DNA of 64,000 nt from Desulfoplanes formicivorans (GCF_001748225.1 NZ_BDFE01000015.1:186001-250000); one strand, 5' to 3'. Shown: positions 52,220-62,471, counted from the first letter of the stretch. Program-made: numbers and translations. The notes: a model not told the origin generated them from the letters alone.

Positions 52220-52801
52220 CTATGTGGCAGCCAGGGTATTACGGAAAAAGGCAACTATTTCAGGATAAAAATCAGCAGGGGTGTTCAGGCGGATGTTGTT
52301 GGCGCGGGTAGCACCGATCATGGTGGAAAAAAGGATGTACGTGGTCATGTGCGGGTCGCAGTCCTTGATGGTCTTATCCTCAAGGCCCTTGGTCACGGCA
52401 TCCTTGAGCAGCCGAAAGATGCGTTCGCACTCGATGGTGATGGCCTTGTTCTCCTTGGGACCGGCCTCCAGAATAAAGGGAGAACACCGCAACAGGGTGG
52501 TGAACCATTCCTTGTTGTCCACGGAATATTTGAGAAAACATTTGATGAAATTGGTCACCGCGCCCAGACCATCTGATGAATAGAACAGACTTTCCTCAAG
52601 CTTGTCATGAAGGTCCCGGAGAATGGTCCGCTCCACCTGAATGAACAGTTTCTCCTTGCTCCCGAAATGGTGGGCAATGAGCCCTTCGGTCACTCCGGCC
52701 TCTTTGGCGACCTTCTTGTAGGTTGTTTCCGCGTATCCCAATTGTCCCAAAAGGCGGGCCGCTGCATCAAAAATATCATTTTTGGCGGTCTTTTTCACCA
52801 T
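52220..52801 (-). CDS. TetR/AcrR-family transcriptional regulator
   Basis: The 193-residue protein has a TetR N-terminal helix-turn-helix (IFDAAARLLGQLGYAETT with KKVAKEAGVTEGLIAHHFGSKE, residues about 8-50) and a variable helical C-terminal ligand domain. It is divergent from the FadL-type gene, 368 bp away, so it may regulate it in response to fatty acid or acyl-CoA; ligand unknown. GGGAGGAG lies right against ATG 52801; a GTG one codon later has better spacing. Confidence 0.85.
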   Translation of the reverse strand: MVKKTAKNDIFDAAARLLGQLGYAETTYKKVAKEAGVTEGLIAHHFGSKEKLFIQVERTILRDLHDKLEESLFYSSDGLGAVTNFIKCFLKYSVDNKEWFTTLLRCSPFILEAGPKENKAITIECERIFRLLKDAVTKGLEDKTIKDCDPHMTTYILFSTMIGATRANNIRLNTPADFYPEIVAFFRNTLAAT

Positions 52802-53169
52802 CTCCTCCCAAGTAATCCCACATACCCATGCCTCTGATCAGTTCATGATATAATGCGAACAAACACATATGTCATCTTTGCGCGCATATATTATGCATTC
52901 ATTCAATATTTGCCAGTTGTGGCTCAATATCAATAAAATCAAGAGGCGGTCAATCAGGACCCAAGGCCTGCAAAAATGAAAATTTTCATATCAAAAAAGG
53001 ATGTTGACCATGTCGGACTTTTTCTGTAGGCGCACGTTTAACTTTATTAAGTAAGTATTCAGTAAGGTCGATTTCATCTTGAGGTTACCCATGGTTTCCC
53101 TCCTGAAACTGCCCGATCGGGATGGCCAGCTGAAGAACACTCATGATGACAACCCAAGAAGGAGGAGTG
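52802..53169. other. Divergent regulatory region TetR / FadL
   Basis: The 368 bp are AT-rich and contain ATGAAAATTTTCAT at 52976-52989, a perfect 14-bp palindrome, and AGTAAG repeated 11 bp apart at about 53050. Both are candidate TetR operators. A TTGACC at about 53008 may be a -35 box. No gene is supported in this stretch. Confidence 0.45.
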
Positions 53170-54417
53170 ATGCGCATACAGCTATGGAAACGGGTGGGAT
53201 TACCTCTGGTCTGCCTGCTCATGCTTGTGGACTCGGCTTTTGGAGCGGGATTCGGCATTTATGAATGGAGCGCACGGGGCAACGCCCTGGGCGGGGCCAT
53301 GATCGGCAAAGCGGATGACCCCTCTGCCGTGGCCTACAACCCGGCCGGGATTACCCAGTTACCAGGCGTGCAGGTCATGGGCGGGTTTACAGCGCTCATG
53401 CCCTCGGCAACCGTTGAAGTTGAGACCGACGGGGGAGAATCCGGATCGTGGGATACTCATGATCTGGGTCTCGACGGGATAGCCCCCCATGCGTACCTCA
53501 CATGGCAGATGAACGATAAATTCTGGTTCGGCCTTGGCGCTTTCACCCGCTTCGGCCTGGCATCGGAGTATGATTCCAATTGGGCCGGAAGATATGCCGA
53601 GTATTATGCCGGGGTTGCCACCTATTCCATCAACCCGAGCATTGCCTATAAAATCAATGAGCAATGGTCTGTTGCTGCCGGCATCGAGGCCATGTACCTG
53701 GATATTGAAATCAAACGGAAAATTTATACCGGAGCTAAGGATATTGATGCCGACTTGGCTGGCGATTGCTGGGCCCCTGGGTATAATCTGGGTATACATT
53801 ACAAACCCGTGAAATGGTTTTCCGCAGGTTTGACATATCGTAGCGAAATTCATCCTCATGTTGAAGGGGATGTAGATTTTAGCAATAATTCAAAAGGGCT
53901 ATATGACCAAAGTGTGGTAGGCTATCTAAACCTGCCTGCGTCATGGTCCCTGGGACTGGCTTTTCAACTTAATGAAAAATTGAATCTCGAAGTGGATGGC
54001 ATATTTACCCAGTGGTCTGCGTACAAAGACATACGGTTTGCCTACGATACATTGACTACTCAGAAAGAAGAAAAAAACTGGAAAGACGTGTGGCGATTCC
54101 AGGTGGGCCTTGAATATGCCTATAACGACTGGCTCGACCTGCGGTGCGGTTATGTTTACGACCAATCTCCCATCAACGACGCCCATTATGACTACATGAT
54201 CCCCCTGACCGATCGTCACATTTTCAGTGTTGGTACGGGCATGCACTGGGGGAACGTTACCCTTGATCTGTCCTATGGATATCTTTTTTCGCAGGACAAG
54301 GATGTCGATATCGAAGTGGTGTTGTCTAAGGACTACGGAATTTCGCAAAAACAGGAAGCAACGTTTAAAAATGCCCACTGTCATATGGTCGGCATGACAA
54401 TAGGGTACACCTTCTAG
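53170..54417 (+). CDS. OmpP1/FadL/TodX-family outer membrane transport protein
   Basis: The 415-residue protein has a signal peptide (RIQLWKRVGLPLVCLLML to about DSAFGAG) and the FadL N-terminal plug motif around NALGGAMIGKADDPSAVAYNPAG, then a beta-barrel with alternating hydrophobic residues, ending in an aromatic Phe as outer-membrane proteins usually do. Such proteins take up long-chain fatty acids or aromatic hydrocarbons across the outer membrane. A strong AAGGAGGA site precedes the ATG at 53170. Base composition is more AT-rich than neighbours. Confidence 0.92.
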   Translation: MRIQLWKRVGLPLVCLLMLVDSAFGAGFGIYEWSARGNALGGAMIGKADDPSAVAYNPAGITQLPGVQVMGGFTALMPSATVEVETDGGESGSWDTHDLGLDGIAPHAYLTWQMNDKFWFGLGAFTRFGLASEYDSNWAGRYAEYYAGVATYSINPSIAYKINEQWSVAAGIEAMYLDIEIKRKIYTGAKDIDADLAGDCWAPGYNLGIHYKPVKWFSAGLTYRSEIHPHVEGDVDFSNNSKGLYDQSVVGYLNLPASWSLGLAFQLNEKLNLEVDGIFTQWSAYKDIRFAYDTLTTQKEEKNWKDVWRFQVGLEYAYNDWLDLRCGYVYDQSPINDAHYDYMIPLTDRHIFSVGTGMHWGNVTLDLSYGYLFSQDKDVDIEVVLSKDYGISQKQEATFKNAHCHMVGMTIGYTF

Positions 54418-54454
54418 TATGCCAGTGTGTGTCCCCTGTAAAACCTGTAAAGCA

Positions 54455-54489
54455 AAGGCCCTGTTCCCCGGACGCGGGAACAGGGCCTT
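54455..54489. terminator. Strong hairpin between FadL and FmdE-like genes
   Basis: AAGGCCCTGTTCCC (54455-54468) pairs perfectly with GGGAACAGGGCCTT (54476-54489), with a 7-nt loop, between two convergent stop codons. The minus strand continues with TTTGCTTT and the plus strand with ATTGCTTG, so it can serve both genes. Confidence 0.8.
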
Positions 54490-54521
54490 ATTGCTTGTAC
54501 AGTCTGTGACATGAAGAGCCA

Positions 54522-55058
54522 TCAACGTTGTTCCAATTGGGTAAAGCAAGGAATACACAAAATCTTTCCCCCAAATCTGCGTGTTCTGGATTCCATGGTC
54601 TTTTCACCGCACTTTTCACACACCAGACTTTCCAATCGATGAGCCCTGGACGGGACCGGATAGAGGGGGTCTGTAACGGCAAACAGGGTCTTGAAAGAAG
54701 CCGTCATGATATCCTGGATACGATCCTCCCTGGACATCTCCCGCCCCCAGAACTCTTCCTTGACGGCCACACGCATTCCCTTGCCCGTATCCCGGTTGTA
54801 AAAGGTAAATGCTGCCTTCCCCCAATCCCGGTGGATCAGGTTTCCCTTGCCAAAGGTGCAACTCATGAGGAATTGAATGGCATCCACCGCACACATGTCT
54901 GTTTCCGTGACGCAGACAATATCCTCGTCATGGGCGCTGCCAAATTCCTTGAGCCCCAGTTCGGCAACCCGCAGGCCCAGAGCCAGTCCCGGGCACCAAT
55001 GCCCGTGGAATGCCTGGGTCGCTTTTATTTGTTCCTGCGTCAGGGTACAACCGCTCAT
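54522..55058 (-). CDS. FmdE-family protein
   Basis: The 178-residue protein has an AFHGHWCPGLALGLR motif (His/Cys metal site), ETDMCAVDAIQFLMSCTFGKGNL, and a C-terminal zinc ribbon CEKCGE...CIPCF, the usual FmdE layout (formylmethanofuran dehydrogenase subunit E-like). No formylmethanofuran genes are near; many bacterial FmdE-like proteins are found with molybdenum or other metal enzymes. The ATG at 55058 follows AGGAGC. Confidence 0.85.
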   Translation of the reverse strand: MSGCTLTQEQIKATQAFHGHWCPGLALGLRVAELGLKEFGSAHDEDIVCVTETDMCAVDAIQFLMSCTFGKGNLIHRDWGKAAFTFYNRDTGKGMRVAVKEEFWGREMSREDRIQDIMTASFKTLFAVTDPLYPVPSRAHRLESLVCEKCGEKTMESRTRRFGGKILCIPCFTQLEQR

Positions 55059-55225
55059 GATACACGCTCCTGGTTGGGGTTGAGGTGTAAACCCGTTGGT
55101 AAGGAACACCTTTTTTAAATTCGTAATACTTGCTTGGCAATGTTTTTTTGATCAGAACCGGATCCGTCCCATATCTTCACTGTTCCCAACACCACAACAC
55201 GTTCATTTCACACGCAGGGCCATCC

Positions 55226-55882
55226 ATGGAACATTTGCAATTGCAGAACATAACCATCCAAAAAGACGGCAGAAACATCCTGGACAACATTCATCTCAAG
55301 GTGTGCAAGGGCGACAAGATCCTCATTCAGGGTCCCTCGGGGAGCGGCAAATCAACCCTGCTCAAGGCGATTCTCGGTTTTGCAAAAGGATGTACCGGAA
55401 CCATCCTGCTGGATGGCCAGAGCATTGATGCCCGATCCATAAAGACTTTCAGAAACCATTTTGCCTACATCGGCCAAAAGCCCCTGCTTTTCGAGGGAAC
55501 AGTCAGAGAATACCTCGAGCTCCCCTTTTCGTTCCGGCACAACAGGGAGAAAAAACCGCCCAAAGACAAATGGTTAGCGGTTCTGACCGCCCTGGGATTC
55601 GGTCCGGAAATCATGGCCGGGACATATCACTCCCTTTCTGGCGGGGAACAGCAACGGATAACCATTGCTCAAGCACTGCTCCTCAGGCGGGACATCTACC
55701 TCCTGGACGAGGTCACCTCGAGCCTGGACCAGGCCAACATCTTCCGGGTCATTGATCTGTTCACAACATCCGAAGAACAAACAATCATTGCCGTTTCCCA
55801 CAACAGGGAATGGGCGCAACACGCGACCAGAATATTCACCCTCCAGAACGGACAGATGCACGAACAAGGAGGCGCATCATGA
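55226..55882 (+). CDS. ABC transporter ATP-binding protein (FetA-like)
   Basis: The 218-residue protein has Walker A GPSGSGKST, the Q-loop IGQKPLLFEG, signature SLSGGEQQR and Walker B IYLLDEVTSSLD. With the following UPF0014-family permease it matches the E. coli FetA/FetB (YbbL/YbbM) pair, implicated in iron export and oxidative stress. The ATG at 55226 has only a weak CAGGGC site. The stop overlaps the permease start by four bases. Confidence 0.9.
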   Translation: MEHLQLQNITIQKDGRNILDNIHLKVCKGDKILIQGPSGSGKSTLLKAILGFAKGCTGTILLDGQSIDARSIKTFRNHFAYIGQKPLLFEGTVREYLELPFSFRHNREKKPPKDKWLAVLTALGFGPEIMAGTYHSLSGGEQQRITIAQALLLRRDIYLLDEVTSSLDQANIFRVIDLFTTSEEQTIIAVSHNREWAQHATRIFTLQNGQMHEQGGAS

Positions 55883-56673
55883 ATGCGGCCATGAACATTT
55901 CCGTGATCCATCTGGCATGTTTCTTTGTTCTGCTGATCATCCCCGGGCTTTTGTTTCGCTACCTGAATCTGCGCCTGACCCGGCAGATGATCATCGGATT
56001 CACCCGGATGATCATTCAGCTGTCCCTGGTGGCGGTCTATCTGGAATATATTTTCGCGTGGGACAGCATGATCGTGAACATCCTCTGGATCATGCTCATG
56101 GTCCTTGTGGCCAACGGAGCCATCCTCCGCCAAAGCGGCCTTTCCTTTCCCCGGTTCATCACGGCAACCTATCCGTGCTATGCGCTGCTGGCCATGGCCA
56201 TCCTGGCCAGCTTTTTGATCGTTCTGGACAAACAGGTTCTTTTTTCGGCCCGGTACCTGATCCCCCTGGCCGGGATGATTTTTGGCAATATCCTTCGCAC
56301 CAATGTGGTCGCCCTGGACCGCTTCTATGACCTGCTCATCAGACGGGAGGACGAATACATGGCCTATGTCTCCATGGGGGCGACCCAGGGGGAAGCCATC
56401 AGGCCCTTTGTCCGCGAAGCCTGCAGAGCGGCCTTTGGCCCGCAGCTGGCCTCGGTCTCCACCATGGGGCTGGTGGCCCTGCCCGGCATGATGACCGGCC
56501 AGATTCTCGGCGGGTCATCCCCGGCCGTGGCCATCAAGTATCAATTGATGATCATGGTGGCCATTTTCCTCACCTCCTCCCTGTCCAGTTTCCTGACAAT
56601 CATGGTCTCCGCCCTGAAAAGCTTTGACGCATATGGCCGGCTCAACAGGGACATGTTCCTCAAGGACCGGTAA
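55879..56673 (+). CDS. ABC transporter permease, UPF0014 / FetB-like
   Basis: The 264-residue inner-membrane protein has about seven hydrophobic segments and the UPF0014 pattern around RTNVVALDRFYDLL, GATQGEAIRPFVREACRAAFGPQL and GLVALPGMMTGQILGGSSP. It forms the transport channel for the adjacent ATPase. AAGGAGGC precedes the ATG at 55879. No further subunit follows. Confidence 0.92.
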   Translation: MNAAMNISVIHLACFFVLLIIPGLLFRYLNLRLTRQMIIGFTRMIIQLSLVAVYLEYIFAWDSMIVNILWIMLMVLVANGAILRQSGLSFPRFITATYPCYALLAMAILASFLIVLDKQVLFSARYLIPLAGMIFGNILRTNVVALDRFYDLLIRREDEYMAYVSMGATQGEAIRPFVREACRAAFGPQLASVSTMGLVALPGMMTGQILGGSSPAVAIKYQLMIMVAIFLTSSLSSFLTIMVSALKSFDAYGRLNRDMFLKDR

Positions 56674-56907
56674 CCAGACAACCCGGACCGGCATTATGAC
56701 ACAACTATGCGCACTCATGGGAAATCATGCACAAAAGGGACAGAAAGCCACTGGGTGTGTATGAGTACCATGATTTAGTCTGTATGCACCCCGGGCCTGA
56801 TGCAGTGACCGGGAATCGACACGGTACACAACACACGCATCTTTCTTTGCAATATTTCCCGTGGTGTGGCACCTTGTCCCCAATTGACAGGAATCAGGGG
56901 GCGATCC

Positions 56908-57816
56908 ATGCGCTATTTCATTCTCGGGAGTACCGGATATATTGGCAGCCATCTCGCAAAGTTTCTCGTATCCGAGGGACATGAGGTGACCGCAATGGTC
57001 CGTTCGGGCACCACGTCCCATCCCGATTCCCTGGACAACACGGACATCGTGTACGGGGACCCTCTTGCTCCGGGAGCATGGCAGCAGCACCTTCGGGACA
57101 GCAACGTGGACGCGATCGTCAATCTGGTTGGCAATCCGATCATCCAGCGCTGGACCCCCGCACGGCAGCAAGCAATCCACGACACGCGGATTCTGTCCAC
57201 GCGCATGGTGGTCCAGGCCCTTGCCGGGGCCCAGCCGAAAATTTTTCTGTGCGCCAATGCCGTGGGATATTTTGCCGAGGGCGGCAACAGCCTGCTTGAG
57301 GATGACGCCCTGCCGGGCAGGGATTTCCTGGCAACCATCTGCCAGGCCTGGCAGCATGAAGCAGAAGGCGCCCAGGCCCAGGGACACCGGGTAATCATCG
57401 GACGCTTTGCCCCGGTCATCGGCAAAAACGGCGGTCTGCTCGCGCCCATGCTTCCCGTGTTCAGGGCAGGATTGGGCGGTATCTTGGGAAACGGCAGACA
57501 ATGGATGAGCTGGATACACATTCATGATCTGTGCAGGGCCATTGCCTTTTGCGTGGACAATGCCTCCATGCAGGGACCCTGTACCATGACCTCTCCCCAT
57601 CCCGTGACCAACAAACGGTTCACTGCCATTCTCGGGAAGGTTCTTCATCGGCCCACGTTCATGCGGATCCCTGCGTTTGCCCTCAAGATGATCTATGGGC
57701 AGGTGGCCCAAGCCATGCTGGCCAGCCAACGCTGTGTGCCGTCACGTCTCTGTCAGGCAGGCTTTACATTTCATTTCCAGGATATTCATTCAGCCCTTGA
57801 GGATGTTTGCCATTGA
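56908..57816 (+). CDS. TIGR01777-type NAD-dependent epimerase/SDR with DUF1731 C-terminus
   Basis: The 302-residue extended SDR opens with YFILGSTGYIGSHLAKFL (NAD-binding) and has GRFAPVIGKNGGLL, SWIHIHDLCRAI and a DUF1731-like C-terminal segment, the usual layout of YfcH/SulA-type proteins of unknown substrate. It follows an AGGGGG site. Its stop overlaps the start of the downstream kinase, so the pair is co-translated. Confidence 0.88.
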   Translation: MRYFILGSTGYIGSHLAKFLVSEGHEVTAMVRSGTTSHPDSLDNTDIVYGDPLAPGAWQQHLRDSNVDAIVNLVGNPIIQRWTPARQQAIHDTRILSTRMVVQALAGAQPKIFLCANAVGYFAEGGNSLLEDDALPGRDFLATICQAWQHEAEGAQAQGHRVIIGRFAPVIGKNGGLLAPMLPVFRAGLGGILGNGRQWMSWIHIHDLCRAIAFCVDNASMQGPCTMTSPHPVTNKRFTAILGKVLHRPTFMRIPAFALKMIYGQVAQAMLASQRCVPSRLCQAGFTFHFQDIHSALEDVCH

Positions 57817-60326
57817 AGGAACGCACGTTCACCATTTTTACCCATATTTTTTGCTCACGCTACGTGCAAAGCGCTCTTTTGATGGCCTTGCTGTTAGTGC
57901 CTGTCAGAGCCATGTCCGCGCAACCGAACAAGGTTCTCCATTTTCGCGGAGACCGGGATTATCCTCCCTATGAATATTTGGATGAAAACGGCAACCCAAC
58001 AGGGTTTGACGTCGAACTTCTGAAAAGGGTTTGCCAGATCATGGGCATTGACTGCCGCATCACCCTGGGCCCCTGGAGCGAAGTTCGTGCCCAACTGGAA
58101 AACGGAACCATCCAGGGTATTACCGGGATGTTCTACTCAGGCAGACGGGAGCAGAATATCGACTTCACGACCTATCACAATATTATCTCCCACTCTATTT
58201 TTGTCCCCAAGACGTCCTCCATCACGGGCATCAATGACCTCATTGACAAGACCATCGGGGCCCAGAAGGGGGACATCATGCACGATTATGTTCTTCAAAA
58301 CGGACTTTCTTCAGCCGTGGTCGCCTACGACGATCAGGAACAGGTTCTTGCAAGTCTTGCCGCTAACAGGATTGACTGCGCACTGATCGCCAGAATTCAG
58401 GGTATATATTTCATGGAGAAGCTGGGGTTCGACAATATCAAGGCAGTCGGCCAATCCATCCTCCCCAGAAAATATTGTTTTGCGGTGAGAAAAGGGGATG
58501 AGCTCCTGCGTTCACAACTCAACGAAGGACTCCAACTCCTCAAAGAAAATGGAGAATTCGCTCTCATTCACGATCGCTGGTTCTCACCATATACCCACAA
58601 AGACATTCGCCAAAGGGTTATCAAAATACTGGTGTGGATCCTTGTGCCTTTCGGGATCACATTGTTCATCGTCATTGCCTGGTCCTACACGCTCAAACGT
58701 CAGGTCAGGGAAAAGACCAAAACCCTTCACAAGGAACTCACACGACGCAAGCGCATCGAAAAAGCCCTGGTTGCAAGTGAGGGCAATTACCGACGCGTCT
58801 TTCATAACGCCGCAACCTGCATGATGCTGCTGGATGAAGAAGGGAAAATCGTCATGGCCAATCAGAAGTGTCTGCAAACAGTTGGTTATGACCACCCCAA
58901 CATGTTGCGGGGCAAACACATCACTGGCCTCATGCCGGACGCCAATCTGCAACAGATTGTTCAGGCATGTTTGCTGGGAGACGAAGAGCCCGTCAAAAAA
59001 GAAGCACAGGTTCGCACCCGGGATGGCAAAACCAAAGATGTGGTCTTCTCTGTCGGCTCCATTCCCAACAGAAAGCGGTGCATTATTTCACTTCTTGACG
59101 TCTCGGCCATCAGGGAAGCAGAGCGCGAGCGCAAGCGCCTGGAGCAGGAACTTGCCCATGCACGAAAGATGGAAGCCGTGGGCACATTGGCCAATGGCAT
59201 CGCCCATGATTTCAACAACCTGCTGCAAACTATTTCGGGGAATCTTTATTTTCTCCAAAAAAAGACCCGGCAGAACGAGGAGCTCAGCGGCTACCTCCGA
59301 GATACCGCGTACAGTGTGAACAGGGCCCGGGAACTGGTCCGCCATCTGATGACCTTCAGCCGAAAGATGGAGCCCCAAATCGAGGTCGTGGATGTCCACG
59401 ACATCATCACCCGGGCATTGGCTCTTTTGCAAAGAACGATTCCCAGGATGATCACTCTGGAAACCAGATTTGCTAGGAAACAATGTCTGGTCAAGGTTGA
59501 TCCCGGACAGATCGAACAGATTCTGCTCAATCTGGTTCAAAACGCCTCCGATGCCTTGGAACAGAGTGGTCGCATTCTCCTGCAAACAGACCTGCTGGAC
59601 ATCCGCGAAACCAAATCTATGGATGGAAGCCTCCTCGAACCAGGTCGATATGTACGTATCCAGGTTCAGGACAATGGACCCGGCATACCGCCCGAGATTA
59701 TCGAGCATATCTTCGAGCCCTTTTTCACCACCAAGGATGTGGGCAAGGGCACGGGCCTAGGACTTTCGTCGGTGTTCGGAATCACTAAGGCACACAACGG
59801 ACACATTCAATGCACAAGCATTGTCGGCCAGGGAACCACCATAAATCTGTATTTTCCAAGTGTCTCTGCCCTGGAATTGGAATCAAAGGGCCAGGAACAG
59901 CCGGTCGACTCCATCCAGGATGCCCCGCCAGCAACAATCACTATTTTATTGGTTGACGATGAGGAGATGATCAGAGAGCTGACCCTCGAATTTCTCGAGG
60001 AGAAAGGGCATACGGTATTGACAGCGGCAAGCGGGGAAGATGCCCTGCGGATTCATGCCGCCCATAAGGATACAATTGACCTGGTGATCATTGATCTGGG
60101 CATGCCGGGCATGAGCGGTGAGCAATGTATCAGCAGAATGCTTGATCAGGATCCTGCAACCCGCATTCTGGTCGCTTCGGGATATTCAGGTCATCCCATC
60201 GCCCAGAACCCTCATGCACACGGCGTAATGGGCTTTGTAAACAAACCCTACAACTTTGAGGCCCTTGCAGCGCATATTGACGAGGCCCTTGCACGCAAGA
60301 CGGCCAAGGATCATCACAACAAGTAG
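57813..60326 (+). CDS. Periplasmic-binding (SBP_bac_3) / PAS hybrid histidine kinase
   Basis: The 837-residue protein has a hydrophobic signal-anchor (about 18-34), an SBP_bac_3 domain (about 40-260), one TM (about 270-292), a PAS domain (about 325-430), HisKA with [13 protein letters not shown] (His at about 465), HATPase ([20 protein letters not shown]) and a C-terminal REC domain with [11 protein letters not shown]. The binding domain should sense a small periplasmic ligand. TTG at 57813 after GAGGA overlaps the previous stop; a TTG at 57807 is too close to it. Confidence 0.92.
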   Translation: MKERTFTIFTHIFCSRYVQSALLMALLLVPVRAMSAQPNKVLHFRGDRDYPPYEYLDENGNPTGFDVELLKRVCQIMGIDCRITLGPWSEVRAQLENGTIQGITGMFYSGRREQNIDFTTYHNIISHSIFVPKTSSITGINDLIDKTIGAQKGDIMHDYVLQNGLSSAVVAYDDQEQVLASLAANRIDCALIARIQGIYFMEKLGFDNIKAVGQSILPRKYCFAVRKGDELLRSQLNEGLQLLKENGEFALIHDRWFSPYTHKDIRQRVIKILVWILVPFGITLFIVIAWSYTLKRQVREKTKTLHKELTRRKRIEKALVASEGNYRRVFHNAATCMMLLDEEGKIVMANQKCLQTVGYDHPNMLRGKHITGLMPDANLQQIVQACLLGDEEPVKKEAQVRTRDGKTKDVVFSVGSIPNRKRCIISLLDVSAIREAERERKRLEQELAHARKMEAVGTLANGIAHDFNNLLQTISGNLYFLQKKTRQNEELSGYLRDTAYSVNRARELVRHLMTFSRKMEPQIEVVDVHDIITRALALLQRTIPRMITLETRFARKQCLVKVDPGQIEQILLNLVQNASDALEQSGRILLQTDLLDIRETKSMDGSLLEPGRYVRIQVQDNGPGIPPEIIEHIFEPFFTTKDVGKGTGLGLSSVFGITKAHNGHIQCTSIVGQGTTINLYFPSVSALELESKGQEQPVDSIQDAPPATITILLVDDEEMIRELTLEFLEEKGHTVLTAASGEDALRIHAAHKDTIDLVIIDLGMPGMSGEQCISRMLDQDPATRILVASGYSGHPIAQNPHAHGVMGFVNKPYNFEALAAHIDEALARKTAKDHHNK

Positions 60327-60491
60327 GGGAACAAGACGCTATACTGCGAACTTTTTTCGCAGTTGCGATATGGTCTTCACAGATGTCCACCAAGACTTTT
60401 CGTAAGTGGATGCTATTGAAGAATCCAGATTATTGTAGTAGCCTAGTAGCAAAATAAGTGTATCAACCTTCAGGAACGACGGAAGAGGATT

Positions 60492-61781
60492 ATGGAAAAA
60501 ACCAAAACGAACCAGCCGGTTCAGGAAAAAGGGTCCTGGGATTGGGATGTGGGCGAAAAGAAAATCGTCAGCACCACCTACTGCTCCACCCAGTTCGAGT
60601 GGATCGAAGAATTTCAGGCCAGTCCGGACGGCGAGAAAATCGCCATGGTAGCCAAGGTTGGTGGGTTCGAATTCAGCGTTTGCGAGACCGGAGATATCTG
60701 GGATCCTCCGTATGAAAAGATCTGGCACCTGGGATACGGTCCTGATGGAAGGCTTGTGGCCCTGGTGGCCCAGGATGGGGAATGGACCGTGGCCGTCAAT
60801 GGTCAAACCTGGGAAGAGACCTACGGATTTTTGTGGGGGTCCATGTTCAGTGCCGACGGCAAAACCATTGCCGTTGCCGCACAGCAGAACATGGAGTACG
60901 GCATGGTGATTGACGGAAAACCCTGGAAAAAGTTTTTCGAAAACGCCAATCAGTTTGCCCTGAGCAACAAGGGGGACAGGTCCGCGGCCGTGGTCCAGAC
61001 CAAAAGTTTTGCCCAGGCCGATATCCTGGCCTATCAGAAAGGATGCTATACGGTTGCTGTTGACGGCGATCCCTGGGAACGGGAATTCGTCAATGTGTGG
61101 ACGCCGGTATTCAGCCCTGACGGCAGCCGGATTGCGGCACAGGTACGAACCTCCCTCTACGACTACACCGTGGCTGTTGACAGTCAGACCTGGTCCAGGG
61201 CCTTTGCCGGAGTGTGGACGCCCTTGTTCGCACCCAAGGACAAGTCCGTGGTCGCCCCGGTGCGGGAACGGGGAAAATGGGGCATGGCCAGAAACGGAGA
61301 AATCATCTGGGAACCCGTGTTCGATCAATGCTGGCACCAGCAGTTCTCGCACAACAGAGAAAACCTTTGGGCCATTGTGGCGCCCCAATACGGCCACTTC
61401 ACCCTGGCCAGGGATGGCCAGGCATGGAAGACCCGCTTTCCCGTGGTCACGGATCTGGTGCTTGCTCCCCAGGGACAGCGGGCTGCAGCCCTGGCCAAGG
61501 ACGACAAGAACCAGTGGACCGTCATCACGGACGATACCGCATGGCCGGGACGCTACGCCATGGTCTGGCCCGCCGTATTCAGCCCCAACGGGGAACACCT
61601 GGTCGCCAAGGTGGAACGCAACGGCAAGTACACCTTTGTGCTGGACGGCAAGGAACTGAGCGAATCCTTTGACCAGGCATGGGACCCCGTGTTCAGCCCG
61701 GACGGGGACAAGATCATGCTCAGATATATCAAGGATGATGCGTATTTCCGTCGGGTGGTGCGCAGGGAGGATTTCAAATAA
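60492..61781 (+). CDS. tmcD: TmcD, Trp-rich WD40-like repeat subunit of the Tmc complex
   Basis: The 429-residue protein consists of about eight repeats of roughly 45 residues with a recurring pattern T-V-A-V-x-G-x-x-W ... W-x-P-V-F-S-P-D-G, rich in Trp, probably a beta-propeller. It matches TmcD of Desulfovibrio Tmc, a subunit of unknown cofactor. No TM or signal is seen. It begins the operon here with an AAGAGGA site. A weak TTGAAG box lies about 75 bp upstream. Confidence 0.88.
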   Translation: MEKTKTNQPVQEKGSWDWDVGEKKIVSTTYCSTQFEWIEEFQASPDGEKIAMVAKVGGFEFSVCETGDIWDPPYEKIWHLGYGPDGRLVALVAQDGEWTVAVNGQTWEETYGFLWGSMFSADGKTIAVAAQQNMEYGMVIDGKPWKKFFENANQFALSNKGDRSAAVVQTKSFAQADILAYQKGCYTVAVDGDPWEREFVNVWTPVFSPDGSRIAAQVRTSLYDYTVAVDSQTWSRAFAGVWTPLFAPKDKSVVAPVRERGKWGMARNGEIIWEPVFDQCWHQQFSHNRENLWAIVAPQYGHFTLARDGQAWKTRFPVVTDLVLAPQGQRAAALAKDDKNQWTVITDDTAWPGRYAMVWPAVFSPNGEHLVAKVERNGKYTFVLDGKELSESFDQAWDPVFSPDGDKIMLRYIKDDAYFRRVVRREDFK

Positions 61782-61811
61782 TGATCAAGCTGCAAGATGT
61801 TGGAGGCAGTC

Positions 61812-62471
61812 ATGAATAGCGTGTATCAGTTCGTGGTCGGCCCGCTGGCCTGGGTCGCCTGGACCCTGTTTGTGGGCGGCTCGCTGGTTCGTCTGGCCCT
61901 GATGTATCGCTCGGTACGCAAAAAGGACCCGGTGGTCTTCGAGTACATGAGTTTCAAATACGGCATGCGATCCATCCTGCACTGGATCACTCCGTTTGGC
62001 ACGGTCAACTGGCGCAACAACCCGGCCATGACCGTGGCCACCTTCGGGTTCCACATTCTGTTGTTCGTGGTTCCCATTTTTCTGCTGGCCCACGTGGTGT
62101 TGTGGGACCAGTTCTTCGGCATCTCCTTTGTGACCCTGCCCGAATGGCTTGGCGATATCCTGGCCATGGCCGTGGTTGCTGCCTGCTGTTTTTTCGGGGC
62201 AAGGAGAATCATGCGTCCCGAGGTCCGTTTTGTGACCAGAACCATGGACTGGGTGGTCCTGGCCATTGTGGTCCTGCCGTTTTTGACCGGCATTTTGGCC
62301 TATCACCAGATCCTGAACTATGACCTGATGCTCATCCTGCACATTGTATCAGGAGAGATCATGCTTGCGGCCATTCCCTTCACCCGCCTCAGCCATATGC
62401 TCTTCGGACTCGCTTCCAGGGCCTACATGGGCTCGGAATTCGGTGCCGTCAGGCATGCCAAGGACTGGTAG
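61812..62471 (+). CDS. tmcC: TmcC, NarI-like cytochrome b subunit
   Basis: The 219-residue protein has five hydrophobic helices with His residues (for instance HILLF, HVVLW, HQILNYD and HIVSGEIM) that could hold two b hemes, as in NarI/HmcE-type quinone cytochromes. TmcC is the membrane anchor linking the periplasmic cytochrome to TmcB. The ATG at 61812 follows GGAGG; an upstream in-frame ATG at 61797 has no site. It follows tmcD by 30 bp and precedes tmcB by 27 bp. Confidence 0.9.
   Translation: MNSVYQFVVGPLAWVAWTLFVGGSLVRLALMYRSVRKKDPVVFEYMSFKYGMRSILHWITPFGTVNWRNNPAMTVATFGFHILLFVVPIFLLAHVVLWDQFFGISFVTLPEWLGDILAMAVVAACCFFGARRIMRPEVRFVTRTMDWVVLAIVVLPFLTGILAYHQILNYDLMLILHIVSGEIMLAAIPFTRLSHMLFGLASRAYMGSEFGAVRHAKDW

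Noticed and set aside
60344-60362. Hairpin CTGCGAA/TTCGCAG after the kinase gene as a terminator
   Set aside because: The T-run is in the loop and arm rather than after the stem, so intrinsic termination is doubtful.
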